The notes beneath the pieces are model-generated. The model did no database searches. It saw only the letters and a program-made list of their open reading frames with translations, and was not told where the DNA came from. A stretch of DNA of 64,000 nt, from the NCBI RefSeq assembly GCF_003584135.1, contig NZ_QXFI01000006.1, positions 1-64,000 on the forward strand, written 5' to 3'. The stretch comes from Flagellimonas pelagia. GTDB lineage: Bacteria; Bacteroidota; Bacteroidia; Flavobacteriales; Flavobacteriaceae. Both the position numbers and the translations under genes were made by a program. This document shows positions 54,347-63,010 of the stretch, in pieces. Positions within the stretch are counted from its first letter, which is position 1. The number at the start of each line of letters is the position of its first letter.

Positions 54347-55185
54347 TGTACCAGTTGTAATTTATAATTGAGGTAAGATTGGGCCAAAAGTCCGAATTTT
54401 TGATAATTGGGCACACGTATGCGTGCATTTTTGATTTCTAGGGGAGGTGTGCCCTGCAACTTGTGCAACAATTTCTTGTAGTAGCGGTAGGCTGTATAGA
54501 CACCAAATTTTGCCTGTTCCGGCAATTTGATGATTCCGGAATACCCCAGGGCAAAGTCGGCCTTGATTTCGTTGACGATTCTTTTCTTGGAGTCCTCATC
54601 CAGTTCCAAAAGATTGGTGTTGGGGAAATAGGTACGGTTCAATTCTTCATAATCCGCCTTCAAATCCCTTAAAAAGTTCACTTTTTGAAAGGCCGACCCC
54701 AAGGCCATGGCAGACTCCTTCAACTCTTCGTATTTTTCTTTGTCACCGTTCACGAAAACACAGAGGCACATTAACCCTACCACATCGGCGGAGCCATAAA
54801 TGTATTCCCGGTATTCGTCAAAGGTTTCGTAGTTTTTCTTGTTGAGGTCCATCCGCATGCTCTTCATGAAAGCTGTTACCAAATGATGGGGAATACCATA
54901 TTTATGATAGGTATGCTGGAACGAATTCAATATAGGGTTCAGGCTGATTTTTTTCTCAAGCGCCTCTTCCATATCCTTTTCAAAATTTTCGAACAAGAGT
55001 TCTTTGTCGTAATCGTGGAAGGTGTCCACAATTTCATCGGCAAACCTTACAAAACCATAAATGTTGTAGATATCCGTTCTGATGGAGGGGGCCAACATTT
55101 TAGTGGCCAAGGCAAAAGAGGTACTGTAAGACCGGGTCACGATTTTACTACAGTGGTACGATACTTCGTCAAAAATGCTTTTCAT
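54343..55185 (-). CDS. crtB: Phytoene synthase
   Basis: A 280-residue squalene/phytoene synthase condensing two geranylgeranyl diphosphates. The two aspartate-rich motifs are FADEIVDTFHDY and LRDLKADYEELNRTYF (DxxxD both). Helical throughout. It overlaps crtI and crtZ by 4 bases on each side. Confidence 0.95.
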   Translation of the reverse strand: MKSIFDEVSYHCSKIVTRSYSTSFALATKMLAPSIRTDIYNIYGFVRFADEIVDTFHDYDKELLFENFEKDMEEALEKKISLNPILNSFQHTYHKYGIPHHLVTAFMKSMRMDLNKKNYETFDEYREYIYGSADVVGLMCLCVFVNGDKEKYEELKESAMALGSAFQKVNFLRDLKADYEELNRTYFPNTNLLELDEDSKKRIVNEIKADFALGYSGIIKLPEQAKFGVYTAYRYYKKLLHKLQGTPPLEIKNARIRVPNYQKFGLLAQSYLNYKLQLVQ

Positions 55186-56642
55186 CTTTTTACTTCTTTG
55201 GTGATTAGATCGGCCACCAGTTTACCAGAAATCAGGGATGGTGGCACTCCTGGTCCCGGAACGGTGAGCTGACCGGTAAAGAACAGGTTCTTTACCTTAC
55301 TACTTTTTAGGTTAGGTCGTAAAAAGGCGGTCTGCCGCAATGTATTGGCAAGACCGTAAGCGTTACCCTTATAAGAATTGTACTGTTCCACAAAATCGTT
55401 TACACAGAAACTCTCCTTAAAAACAATGGCATTTTTAATCTGTTGATGGGTAAGTTTTTCAAATCTGTCCATCACTATGTCGAAATATTGGTTTCTTAAT
55501 TCAGGTGTGTCCTCCAATCCGGGTGCAATAGGAACCAGGAAAAATCCGGTTTCACTGTCCTTGGGAGCCATGGAACCATCCGTTACCGAAGGAAAATTGG
55601 CGTAGAACAACGGGTTGCTCGGCCATTGGGGATTATCATAGATTTCCTGCGCATGTTTTTCAAAATCGGTATCAAAGAACAGGTTGTGGTGTTCAATGTT
55701 TTCCAACTTTTTGTTGAAGCCGATATAGAACAGCAGCGAGGAAGGCGCATAAGTCTTGTTCTCCCAGTATTCTTCGGAATATTGACGGTATTTTTGATCC
55801 AACAGGGTTTCGGAATGATGGTAATCCGCACCACTGATCACGTAATCGGAAATCTGGTTCTTTCCTTGGCTACGGATGCCGATCACTTCCCCTTCAGAAA
55901 CCAAAATATGGGTAACAGGGCTTTGGGTGTGGATTTTTACTCCCAATTCCTCTGCAAGACTTTTCATGGCCTTGATGATTTCGTACATGCCACCTCTGGG
56001 ATGCCAGGTGCCCAAACCAAAGTCGGCAAAGTTCATGAAGTTGTAGAACGATGGTGTATTGCTCGGCTTGGCACCCAAAAAAAGTACAGGGAACTCCAAA
56101 GTGGAGACCAGTTTTGGATTTTTGAACCGCTTACGTACCTCTTGACTGATGGTCTTGAAAAACTGGTCTACCCGAAGAACAGTTTCCTTGGTCACCAGTT
56201 CCAAAGGGGATAGGCCTGGACGGAGTACTACCTTGTTGATGGCAATATCATAGTTTTCCTGTGCCTGCCCGATAAAGCTTCTAAGATGCTCACTGCTTCC
56301 TGATTCAATGCGCTCAAATTCCTCACAAATGGTGTCCATACAGTCCCCAATAGTGAGGGTATCGTCCTCAAAGAATATTTTATAGGCTGGGTTGAGTTTA
56401 TCCAGATGGTAGTAATCGGAAGTTTTTTTGCCGAAGTCGTTGAAAAACTTATCGAAGATATCGGGCATCCAGTACCAACTGGGACCAATATCAAAAGTAA
56501 ACCCGTTTTTTACCAATTGTCTGGCCCGACCGCCAACGGTATCGTTCTTTTCAAATATTTCGACCTCAAACCCCGCCTTGGCCAAATAGCAAGAGGCGGA
56601 GAGGGAAGAGAAACCGGAACCGATGACGATGGCTTTTTTCAT
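55182..56642 (-). CDS. crtI: Phytoene desaturase (CrtI type)
   Basis: A 486-residue FAD-dependent desaturase converting phytoene to lycopene-type products. The dinucleotide motif is VIGSGFSSLSASCYLAKAG with EIFEKNDTVGGRARQ following, and the CrtI C-terminal signature includes LTVPGPGVPPSLISGK. The final Gly of GxGxxG is Ser here. Gene order and overlaps place it between merR (3-base gap) and crtB (4-base overlap). Confidence 0.95.
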   Translation of the reverse strand: MKKAIVIGSGFSSLSASCYLAKAGFEVEIFEKNDTVGGRARQLVKNGFTFDIGPSWYWMPDIFDKFFNDFGKKTSDYYHLDKLNPAYKIFFEDDTLTIGDCMDTICEEFERIESGSSEHLRSFIGQAQENYDIAINKVVLRPGLSPLELVTKETVLRVDQFFKTISQEVRKRFKNPKLVSTLEFPVLFLGAKPSNTPSFYNFMNFADFGLGTWHPRGGMYEIIKAMKSLAEELGVKIHTQSPVTHILVSEGEVIGIRSQGKNQISDYVISGADYHHSETLLDQKYRQYSEEYWENKTYAPSSLLFYIGFNKKLENIEHHNLFFDTDFEKHAQEIYDNPQWPSNPLFYANFPSVTDGSMAPKDSETGFFLVPIAPGLEDTPELRNQYFDIVMDRFEKLTHQQIKNAIVFKESFCVNDFVEQYNSYKGNAYGLANTLRQTAFLRPNLKSSKVKNLFFTGQLTVPGPGVPPSLISGKLVADLITKEVKR

Positions 56643-56645
56643 TGT

Positions 56646-57545
56646 TTAGACGGTTTCAAGTAGTTGGTGAATGGAACTGAATATTTTAACACTGCTCGGC
56701 AGTTTGTTTTCGGACACTTGTTGAATCTGATGGCCCAACACATACAGTTTGGACCCGGGTGACATGTCCAATACCTCTTTGAAGCGGTTAAAGTAGTCCT
56801 CCAGTTCATTCAACATCGGGGCTACTGTAAAATAGGAAACGAACCTGATGTTGCTGTAATATTTGAGTAGGTCCACCAAGCTTTCCACGGGCATGGTCTG
56901 GCCAAGGTAAATAGTCTTGTATCCTTTGTTCGCAAGCTCGTAATTGATATACAACAACCCAATTTCATGGATTTCGTTCTCTGGAAGAAAAAGCACAAAT
57001 ACCTTGTCTTTTTGTGTTGGTTCTTCCATTTGGAGCTTATCGGTGTGTATGTATATTTTTTGTTTGATCAAGTTTGAAATGAAATGCTCATGCGCTGGAC
57101 TTATGGTGTTGGTCTGCCAGAGCAATCCGAGCTCGTTCAAAAAAGGGATAAATACCTCATTGAAGATTTGGGTAAAGGATCTTTCCTTTAAAAGACTGTT
57201 ATAGGTTTGCAGAAAAAGCGATTGATCAAAATTGAGCATGGCCAGTTTAAGGGAATTCAATGCATGGCTCTTTTCGCTGTTCTTGGCAACGATATCCCTG
57301 ACCAAAACAGGTATCTTGGTGTCATCCAATTTGGCAATCTTGGAAATTTTGTACCCATTGTTGTAGAGCATGGTCACGTTCAGCAACTTTTGAAGGCTTA
57401 CCACATTATAGGTGCGGATGTTCGTATCGGTCCTTTCCGGGCTGAACAGGTTATATCGCTTTTCCCAGATTCGAATCGTATGGGCCTTGATGCCCGACAG
57501 GTTTTCCATATCCCGAATACTGAAAGATTTTTTTACGTTGTTCAT
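56646..57545 (-). CDS. MerR family regulator with B12-binding domain (CarH/LitR-like photoreceptor candidate)
   Basis: A 299-residue regulator. The MerR helix-turn-helix covers about residues 7-75 (SIRDMENLSGIKAHTIRIWEKRY), a four-helix cobalamin-capping region follows with Trp143 and Glu153-His154 at the CarH spacing (W-x9-E-H), and the B12-binding Rossmann fold has H193 in EIHEIGLL, equivalent to the cobalt-ligating His, plus YLGQTMP. Residues needed to bind adenosylcobalamin are therefore retained. The ATG at 57545 is preferred over an in-frame start at 57569. It heads the crt operon and probably represses it in the dark and itself. Confidence 0.92.
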   Translation of the reverse strand: MNNVKKSFSIRDMENLSGIKAHTIRIWEKRYNLFSPERTDTNIRTYNVVSLQKLLNVTMLYNNGYKISKIAKLDDTKIPVLVRDIVAKNSEKSHALNSLKLAMLNFDQSLFLQTYNSLLKERSFTQIFNEVFIPFLNELGLLWQTNTISPAHEHFISNLIKQKIYIHTDKLQMEEPTQKDKVFVLFLPENEIHEIGLLYINYELANKGYKTIYLGQTMPVESLVDLLKYYSNIRFVSYFTVAPMLNELEDYFNRFKEVLDMSPGSKLYVLGHQIQQVSENKLPSSVKIFSSIHQLLETV

Positions 57546-57554
57546 CTTTTTTAA

Positions 57555-57575
57555 GTAAACGTTAAACAAATTTAC
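57555..57575. promoter_or_regulatory. Operator candidate in merR promoter
   Basis: The plus strand reads GTAAACGTTAAACAAATTTA C, overlapping the -7 box (57567-57574, minus strand) and extending toward the merR start. The first 18 bases match 15 of 18 with the motif at 20710-20727 upstream of tetR. The position fits autorepression. Confidence 0.4.
57567..57574 (-). promoter_or_regulatory. -7 box of merR-crt operon
   Basis: On the minus strand TAAATTTG matches TAnnTTTG exactly, 21 bases from the merR ATG. The -33 region (TTGG about 19 bases upstream) is weaker. Confidence 0.45.
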
Positions 57576-57672
57576 AATTTAAACGATGCCAACCTATTTT
57601 TTTATCTTAAAATTTGAAAGGATTTCTAAAAGGCCTAGGTTTTCGTGGATGTATTAAGGAATATCCATAAAC

Positions 57673-57699
57673 AAAAAAACCGCAACAATTTGCGGTTTT
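57673..57699 (-). terminator. Terminator of tRNA-Leu
   Basis: Stem AAAACCGCAA (57676-57685) / TTGCGGTTTT (57690-57699) with a 4-base loop and a T-tract on the minus strand, directly after the tRNA 3' end. Confidence 0.85.
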
Positions 57700-57700
57700 G

Positions 57701-57784
57701 TGCCCACGACTGGATTCGAACCAGCACGTCCTTACGAACACCACCCCCTCAAGATGGCGTGTCTACCAATTTCACCACGTGGGC
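57701..57784 (-). tRNA. tRNA-Leu (GAG anticodon)
   Basis: An 84-base class II tRNA. Acceptor stem GCCCACG/CGTGGGC with discriminator A, D arm region TGGTGAAATTGGTAGACA, anticodon stem CCATC/GGTGG around loop TTGAGGG (anticodon GAG), a long variable arm with a GTTC/GGAC stem, and T arm GCTGG-TTCGAAT-CCAGT. CCA is not encoded. Confidence 0.95.
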
Positions 57785-57888
57785 CTTCATGGATTTAAAC
57801 AAAAAAAGTTAAGCAAAGCACTTAACTTTTGGTTTGCAAATATAATTGTTTTGCACAAATCGATGGACTACAAACTCGGTTTTTAAGT

Positions 57889-58530
57889 TTACTTCAGATA
57901 ACCGATATAGGAGAAGGAAAACCCATGGTTCTTTGCCCCTTCCAAAAATAGATAGGCATTGCCTTCTTTGGCCACATCGCTCAACCCATAGTTGTATTTG
58001 AACACGATCTTTCCGTTGGGCAGGTTTATCCCTATGCCGCCTATCAGGCCAAAGTCTACTTTTTCAAATTGGTCATTGTCCAATTCGCCATAGCCATAGT
58101 AGTAAGGGGTACTGTAATCAAAATTACTATCCAATAAAAACCCTGCATATCCTCCCATAACAATATCCACAACACTTCTGGTATGGATGTTCAGCAATAG
58201 TGGGGTTTCAATGTATTGCAATTTAAACCTGATGGTGCCGTCATAGTAGTTGTTGATGTAATAGTCCCCTTTACCACCTTTTCTGGAATAAAGGAGTTGG
58301 GGTTCCAGACCAATGCGTTTGCTGAGGGGCAAGCTCAGGGATCCGCCGATGAAGAAACCAAATTGGAACTCGGAATCATAAGGGTCGTTATGGAAGCTGG
58401 TGACCTGGGGCCCAAACGTGATTCCAAAATGTGGGTCGTGGATACTGTAAATGGGATAATAACCGGAATTTTCCTGGGCACTGGCCCCAAATGTGATGGC
58501 CACAAAGGCCAAAAGCAAGATTCTTCTCAT
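57889..58530 (-). CDS. PorT-like outer-membrane beta-barrel protein
   Basis: A 213-residue secreted protein with a signal peptide ending at Ala18/Gln19 (GASAQ). The sequence shows alternating strands of an eight-stranded OmpA/PorT-type barrel (HFGITFGPQVTSF, IGLEPQLLYSRKGGKGDYY, TPLLLNIHTRSVVDIVMGGYAGF), ending IGYLK. Related proteins include PorT of T9SS, but membership is not certain. The tRNA gene is transcribed toward the same side. Confidence 0.82.
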   Translation of the reverse strand: MRRILLLAFVAITFGASAQENSGYYPIYSIHDPHFGITFGPQVTSFHNDPYDSEFQFGFFIGGSLSLPLSKRIGLEPQLLYSRKGGKGDYYINNYYDGTIRFKLQYIETPLLLNIHTRSVVDIVMGGYAGFLLDSNFDYSTPYYYGYGELDNDQFEKVDFGLIGGIGINLPNGKIVFKYNYGLSDVAKEGNAYLFLEGAKNHGFSFSYIGYLK

Positions 58531-58796
58531 GTTCGATATTTAAATTGATGAATTACGTATGGCGAAAGTATTCCCTGAGTTTTGTCCCAAGATTTCAAAA
58601 AGGAATGAAACGTCTGTATTGGTGGGTGAAGAAACCAAATACCCCGCTTAGATAAATGTCCTTAATATTTGTTTTCCCGACCCTCGGTTTTGGGTTGTAT
58701 TGCCTCAACGGGGAAATAGGTTACTTCACCCTGAATATTTTCTGTTTGGGGATATATGTATGTAGCAGTGCACGGCATGTCCAATACTTTTGCCCG

Positions 58797-59807
58797 ATGA
58801 AAAAGGTGAATTGGGGCATAGGGATTCCGTTTTCGGTAATTTTATCAGTATTGGGTTCATTGCCCATACTGCTTCATTTTTCCACGGATGAAGTAAACCT
58901 GTTCTTGAGATCGATTTCCTATAATCTTATCATTACCTTGCTTTCATGGTATATTTTCCATCGGGTTTTGGAAAGCAGATATTTTAACCTCTCCAAAGGG
59001 CGGGGTACTTATTTTGCATTTTGTACTTCCATTACCATTGTCTTTGCCTTTGTCCTGAACTTTTTTTTCACCTCCTTGATTGGATTTTCAATAAAACCCA
59101 TTATGGATTCGGGAAGCCTCCGATATTTCCTTCTAATTCTTTTTAGGGGATTGATGTTGGGTGCACTCATTTCTTTTGTGGTCAATTACTTGGATGTAAT
59201 CCGGGAGAAGCAAAGAAATGCCTTGGTAATCGAACAGTTGAAACAGAAACAATTGGAAGCCAACCTGTCTTCCCTGAAGGAGCAGATGAGCCCTCATTTT
59301 TTGTTCAATTCGCTCAATTCACTCATATCCGTCATCAAAAGGGATAGCAACGGAGCGGTAAATTTTGTGATACGACTATCGGAGGTGTATCGCTATCTGT
59401 TACAACATCGGGAGCATCAAACGGTCAGTCTAAAAGAAGAACTCGATTTTATTGACGCCTACATTTTTCTGCTGAAGGTCCGGTTCAAGAACAACATTCG
59501 GGTTAAAGTAAACATCCCTGAAAAGTATATCAATACAAGAATACCTCCCTTGACCTTGCAACTGCTCTTGGAAAATGCGGTGAAGCATAACATCGTATCA
59601 AAGACCAAACCCTTGGATATTGAGATCGGCGTGGATAACCAAATGATCATAGTGAGCAACCAAGTACAACCTAAGGTGTCCTTGGAAACCTCCCACGGTT
59701 TCGGTTTGGGAAGTATGGAAGAACAATATTGGCTGCTTGCCCAAAAGGAGATATTGATCAAGGAAGACAACAATAAGTTCAAAGTTTTATTACCATTATT
59801 GATATAG
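58797..59807 (+). CDS. LytS-type sensor histidine kinase
   Basis: A 336-residue kinase with four membrane segments (about 8-25, 40-55, 65-90, 105-135), a short coiled coil (REKQRNALVIEQLKQKQLE), the His_kinase domain with the phospho-His in LKEQMSPHFLFNSLNSLI, and an HATPase-type end (LLLENAVKHN). The frame is open to an ATG at 58656, but the MKKVNWGIGIPFSV start at 58797 gives the usual LytS topology; 58656 cannot be excluded. It is adjacent to its response regulator (3-base gap). Confidence 0.9.
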   Translation: MKKVNWGIGIPFSVILSVLGSLPILLHFSTDEVNLFLRSISYNLIITLLSWYIFHRVLESRYFNLSKGRGTYFAFCTSITIVFAFVLNFFFTSLIGFSIKPIMDSGSLRYFLLILFRGLMLGALISFVVNYLDVIREKQRNALVIEQLKQKQLEANLSSLKEQMSPHFLFNSLNSLISVIKRDSNGAVNFVIRLSEVYRYLLQHREHQTVSLKEELDFIDAYIFLLKVRFKNNIRVKVNIPEKYINTRIPPLTLQLLLENAVKHNIVSKTKPLDIEIGVDNQMIIVSNQVQPKVSLETSHGFGLGSMEEQYWLLAQKEILIKEDNNKFKVLLPLLI

Positions 59808-59810
59808 GCC

Positions 59811-60575
59811 ATGGATATTTTGATCATAGAGGACGAACCGGCTACGGCCAAGGATTTGGAAGAAACTATCCATAACCTAAATATGGATTTGAAGGTTTTG
59901 GATATTGTGGACAGCATTTCTGAGGGAACGGAATGGTTTCGAAAAAACGGACAACCCGATTTGATCTTAAGCGATATTCAACTGGCGGACGGTCTCAGTT
60001 TTGAGCTCTTAAAAAAAGCGGATGTTAGCTGTCCCGTAATATTCTGCACGGCCTATGACGAATATGCCATAAGGGCATTTGAGGCCAATGGCATTGATTA
60101 TCTGCTGAAACCCATCAACGAGGACAAGCTTTCTAAAAGCCTAAAAAGGTACCAGTTGTTGAACGACCATTTTGCAAGGAACAATCCACATCTGCAGCAA
60201 CTCTTGCAGAAAGTGCGAGGTCAACTGCAGACATACCGATCCAATTTTTTGATTTCCTTCCAGGATAAGATGATTCCGATCGGGGTGGTGGACATTGCCT
60301 TTTTTTATACCGAAAACGGCATTACAAAATTGTACACCTCGTCTGGCAAAAGTTATACACTGCCCTATACCTTGGAGCAGTTGGAACAATTGTTGGATCC
60401 CAAAATGTTCTTTAGGGCCAATAGGCAATATATCATTTCGTACAGTGCCATAAGTTCGGTGGAATCCTATGTTTCCAGAAAGATGTGTGTGAATATGTTG
60501 GTGGATGTTCCAACACCATTGCTGGTAAGCAAAAAGAGAAGCCCGGTCTTCTTGGGCTGGCTCAAAGAGCGATAA
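59811..60575 (+). CDS. LytR/AlgR family response regulator (LytTR DNA-binding)
   Basis: A 254-residue regulator. The receiver has the acidic pair Glu7/Asp8, phospho-acceptor Asp55 (LILSDIQLADG), TAYDEYAIRAFEANG and Lys in LLKPINED. The LytTR DNA-binding domain covers about residues 145-250 (IPIGVVDIAFFYTENGITKLYT, FFRANRQYIIS). With the LytS partner it forms a complete two-component system. The first candidate targets are the two secreted-protein genes downstream. Confidence 0.93.
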   Translation: MDILIIEDEPATAKDLEETIHNLNMDLKVLDIVDSISEGTEWFRKNGQPDLILSDIQLADGLSFELLKKADVSCPVIFCTAYDEYAIRAFEANGIDYLLKPINEDKLSKSLKRYQLLNDHFARNNPHLQQLLQKVRGQLQTYRSNFLISFQDKMIPIGVVDIAFFYTENGITKLYTSSGKSYTLPYTLEQLEQLLDPKMFFRANRQYIISYSAISSVESYVSRKMCVNMLVDVPTPLLVSKKRSPVFLGWLKER

Positions 60576-60693
60576 TACTTCTCCTTTAGGGATAATCTTA
60601 AAAACTTCGGGGACCCATAATGTTACTTCAGCATTGGATTTGTCCACTTGCATTGATTATGGACAATTCAGTATGAAGACCTAGGGTAATATT

Positions 60694-60716
60694 GCTACTG
60701 AACTTTAAAAAGTAGC
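60694..60716. promoter_or_regulatory. Inverted repeat upstream of DUF6515 gene
   Basis: GCTACT (60694-60699) and AGTAGC (60711-60716) are separated by 11 bases and end 3 bases before the ATG at 60720. A hairpin here would hide the start region of the mRNA, so it could control translation, or be a protein-binding site. Confidence 0.35.
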
Positions 60717-60719
60717 GTT

Positions 60720-61163
60720 ATGAAAAAAATCATTCAAACATCAAAATTGTGGGTGGTCCCCCTTTTGTTTTTTGCACTTACTTCTGAACTGAGTGCACAG
60801 GTAGTGGTGCGTAGGCCAGCGGTAACGGTAGTAAGACGACCCGTGGTAAGGCCCTATGTATATCCTGTGGCCCGTCCAGTTGTGGTGGCACCGGTTCCTC
60901 TTCCCAGATATTACACACCCGTTTATTACGCAGGCAATCCCTACTACTATTCAGATGGTGTGTTTTATGTAAGGATTGAACAATCGGAGTCGTATAAAGT
61001 GGTTGTGCCACCTGTTGGCACCATAGTGCCCAGCCTGCCCGAAGGTGCAAGAGTGACCATTATAGATGACAGGGAGTATTTCGAATATGGAGAGGTGATT
61101 TATAAAAGAATCCTCGTGGAGAATTTGGTGAAATATGAAGTAGTGGGTTATACAAAACAATAA
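60720..61163 (+). CDS. DUF6515-like secreted protein
   Basis: A 147-residue protein with a signal peptide ending near residue 26 (ELSAQ), a Val/Arg/Pro-rich low-complexity segment (about 28-60, VVRRPVVRPYVYPVARPVV), a Tyr-rich stretch (YYTPVYYAGNPYYYSDG) and a compact C-terminal region (about 80-147). The layout matches DUF6515-type proteins, often with one domain downstream. Likely an outer-membrane or periplasmic protein; function unknown. It is 145 bases after the LytTR gene and 3 bases before the next gene. Confidence 0.8.
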   Translation: MKKIIQTSKLWVVPLLFFALTSELSAQVVVRRPAVTVVRRPVVRPYVYPVARPVVVAPVPLPRYYTPVYYAGNPYYYSDGVFYVRIEQSESYKVVVPPVGTIVPSLPEGARVTIIDDREYFEYGEVIYKRILVENLVKYEVVGYTKQ

Positions 61164-61166
61164 TAA

Positions 61167-61928
61167 ATGGAAACCAAAAAGATGATGATGAAAAGAGTTT
61201 TGTTTTTGATATTGATGTCCATGCTCTTGGGAGCATTAGCTCTCTTACAGAGTTGTGATGACGATGATGAAATCATCGTGATAACTCGGTATTATGCCTA
61301 TGAAGATGCAGAAGAAGCGGTAGCCGTCTCACTTTCCTATGCAACCTATGGCTTGGTGGCCAATATGAACAAGGCCAGTAACGAAATTCAAGAAAATAGT
61401 GATTGCGATGTGTTGTACCAAGAAAGCGATTCTTTTTACGACGAGACCATTACTGGCTATATCAGCTATGAATACAACTATCAGGAGGAATATATGTGGT
61501 CCTGTGAACCTGATATGGCAGTAGATTATGAACTCTCCGCAACGCAGAACATGAAATCACTCAGATATACCTACGATCATGACATTGATTTGAGTTTTGA
61601 CATTACAGGTTTGGAAGATACCAGCGCCGATGAAAATTATGAGGGAAGTTATCAGCGTGAAGGTGAATGGGAATCCAATTATAATGGTGAAACGTATAGA
61701 TTCACTTTTGAGAGCGATATTGATGGGGTTTTGGTATCCAAGGAATCGAATAAGATATATAATGGAACCGCCACTTTTTCATTGGTGCAGACGTATAGTT
61801 ACTCCAACGTCACCTATACCTATAAAGGCACTGTGGAGTTTGTTGATGAGGATGAAGCTCGGGTAGAGTTTGACAGTGGAGAGGTATTCTATGTCGATTT
61901 GAACAACATTAGTATTTCTGAAGACTGA
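61167..61928 (+). CDS. Acidic lipoprotein of unknown function
   Basis: A 253-residue protein with a lipobox ending at Cys30 (LALLQSC) directly followed by an Asp/Glu run (DDDDE). The rest is rich in Asp, Glu, Tyr and Ser with beta-strand character (YEGSYQREGEWESNYNGETYRFTFES, VTYTYKGTVEFVDEDEARVEF), which looks like an extracellular or periplasmic beta-sheet protein. No family recognised. It is in operon with the DUF6515-like gene (3-base gap) and ends before a terminator. Confidence 0.75.
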   Translation: METKKMMMKRVLFLILMSMLLGALALLQSCDDDDEIIVITRYYAYEDAEEAVAVSLSYATYGLVANMNKASNEIQENSDCDVLYQESDSFYDETITGYISYEYNYQEEYMWSCEPDMAVDYELSATQNMKSLRYTYDHDIDLSFDITGLEDTSADENYEGSYQREGEWESNYNGETYRFTFESDIDGVLVSKESNKIYNGTATFSLVQTYSYSNVTYTYKGTVEFVDEDEARVEFDSGEVFYVDLNNISISED

Positions 61929-61961
61929 TATAACGATTGTATTCCCCCCAATTGCCCCCGA

Positions 61962-61999
61962 TCCCGGATAGTGTTGCATGCAGTATCCGGGATTTTTTA
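61962..61999 (+). terminator. Rho-independent terminator after acidic lipoprotein gene
   Basis: Stem ATCCCGGATA (61962-61971) / TATCCGGGAT (61985-61994) with a 13-base loop, then T-run. Confidence 0.88.
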
Positions 62000-62037
62000 T
62001 AGGGTGGATGCAGATGTAATGAAAACTGCCAGTCCAT

Positions 62038-62069
62038 AAAAAAAGCCCTGGGAAAAATATCCCAAGGCT
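62038..62069 (-). terminator. Terminator of the ABC/barrel operon
   Basis: Stem AGCCCTGGGA (62044-62053) / TCCCAAGGCT (62060-62069) with one mismatch and a 6-base loop; the minus strand has seven T after it (A-run 62038-62044). It lies 53 bases after the stop at 62123. Confidence 0.8.
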
Positions 62070-62122
62070 CTTACAAACATCACTAACCTAAAAAAATGCT
62101 TGTTGAAATAATATAGAAAACC

Positions 62123-63004
62123 CTAAAAAGAGTACAGGAAACCTATTTGAACAAAGGGCCCATTATTCTGTAATTCCTCAATGGGTTCCGGTTGGTCGGA
62201 CAGGGGAATCGTCACAATGGTCCATCCTCCGGAATCCGAATCGTTGAACCATTGGAATTTTTGACCTGCAATACCCCCGGATAGTTTCATATGCCAATTC
62301 TTGTAAAGCCTGTGGCTATAAAAAACTGTACCATTAAAATGACGGTATTGGAGGTATTCACTATTATGGGTTTCTTCGGATAGCCGATAGCTGTCAGCAC
62401 CTAGGTTCCATTCCAATCCAGAGGTGCTCCTTCCTCCCATGTTCCAAGCCAAGGTACCCTGTATGGGGAACCTTCCATAAAAATGTAACTTTTCACTGAT
62501 CTGATAGTCAAAATCAAAAAGAGGGATAAGCTGGTCGCCAAAAAATTGGTGGGAATATCCCAATCCCAATCCTAAGGTTAATTTTTCCGAGAACTTTCGA
62601 TGTAAGCCAATGCCCACTGCAAATGTGAAATCCTCAGCGGAGATATCCTCCAAATCACTACTCAATACCATCTTGGTGGCCAAGAACATCTCATCCCTGT
62701 CGTTCAGTTTCAGTTTTCCGCCAATAGGGATTCCCAATCCATATAACCTATTGCCAATATCCATCGGAAAGTTTTCCAAATACATCACTTCGGGGGTTAT
62801 TCCAGTGGCTAAGCTGAATGTTTTTCCTCTGTGTATGGGTAGCAATAGTTGTGCTTCCAGTTGGGAAATATGACCACCGTCCACTTCTTCAATAGGGGTA
62901 TGGCTATATTTGATGTAGAATGGGGATTTTTCTTGACCAAAGCTTTTCAATGATGAAAAGGATAGGAGTATTATAACGAGGCTACGGTATAGATTTCTGT
63001 TCAT
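62123..63004 (-). CDS. Putative outer-membrane beta-barrel protein (DUF6268-like)
   Basis: A 293-residue secreted protein with a signal peptide ending near residue 23 (KSFGQ). The sequence alternates strand segments, for example FSLATGITPEVMYL, GLGIPIGGKLKLNDRDEMFL, FTFAVGIGLHRKFSEKLTLGLGLGYS, and ends in an aromatic FLYSF, typical of barrels folded by BAM. It starts 6 bases after the ATPase gene, so its partner is the ABC system. Confidence 0.78.
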   Translation of the reverse strand: MNRNLYRSLVIILLSFSSLKSFGQEKSPFYIKYSHTPIEEVDGGHISQLEAQLLLPIHRGKTFSLATGITPEVMYLENFPMDIGNRLYGLGIPIGGKLKLNDRDEMFLATKMVLSSDLEDISAEDFTFAVGIGLHRKFSEKLTLGLGLGYSHQFFGDQLIPLFDFDYQISEKLHFYGRFPIQGTLAWNMGGRSTSGLEWNLGADSYRLSEETHNSEYLQYRHFNGTVFYSHRLYKNWHMKLSGGIAGQKFQWFNDSDSGGWTIVTIPLSDQPEPIEELQNNGPFVQIGFLYSF

Positions 63005-63010
63005 GCTTTT

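Noticed and set aside
58656-58796. Extra N-terminal membrane segment of the LytS kinase from an ATG at 58656
   Set aside because: It would add a fifth segment that does not fit the usual topology; kept only as an alternative start.
26732-62110. Similar CACTAACC elements following hairpins at 26780-26787 and 62081-62088
   Set aside because: Spacing from the hairpins differs (24 and 11 bases), the hairpins are unrelated in sequence, and the second is a normal minus-strand terminator. Eight bases are too few to claim a family of elements.
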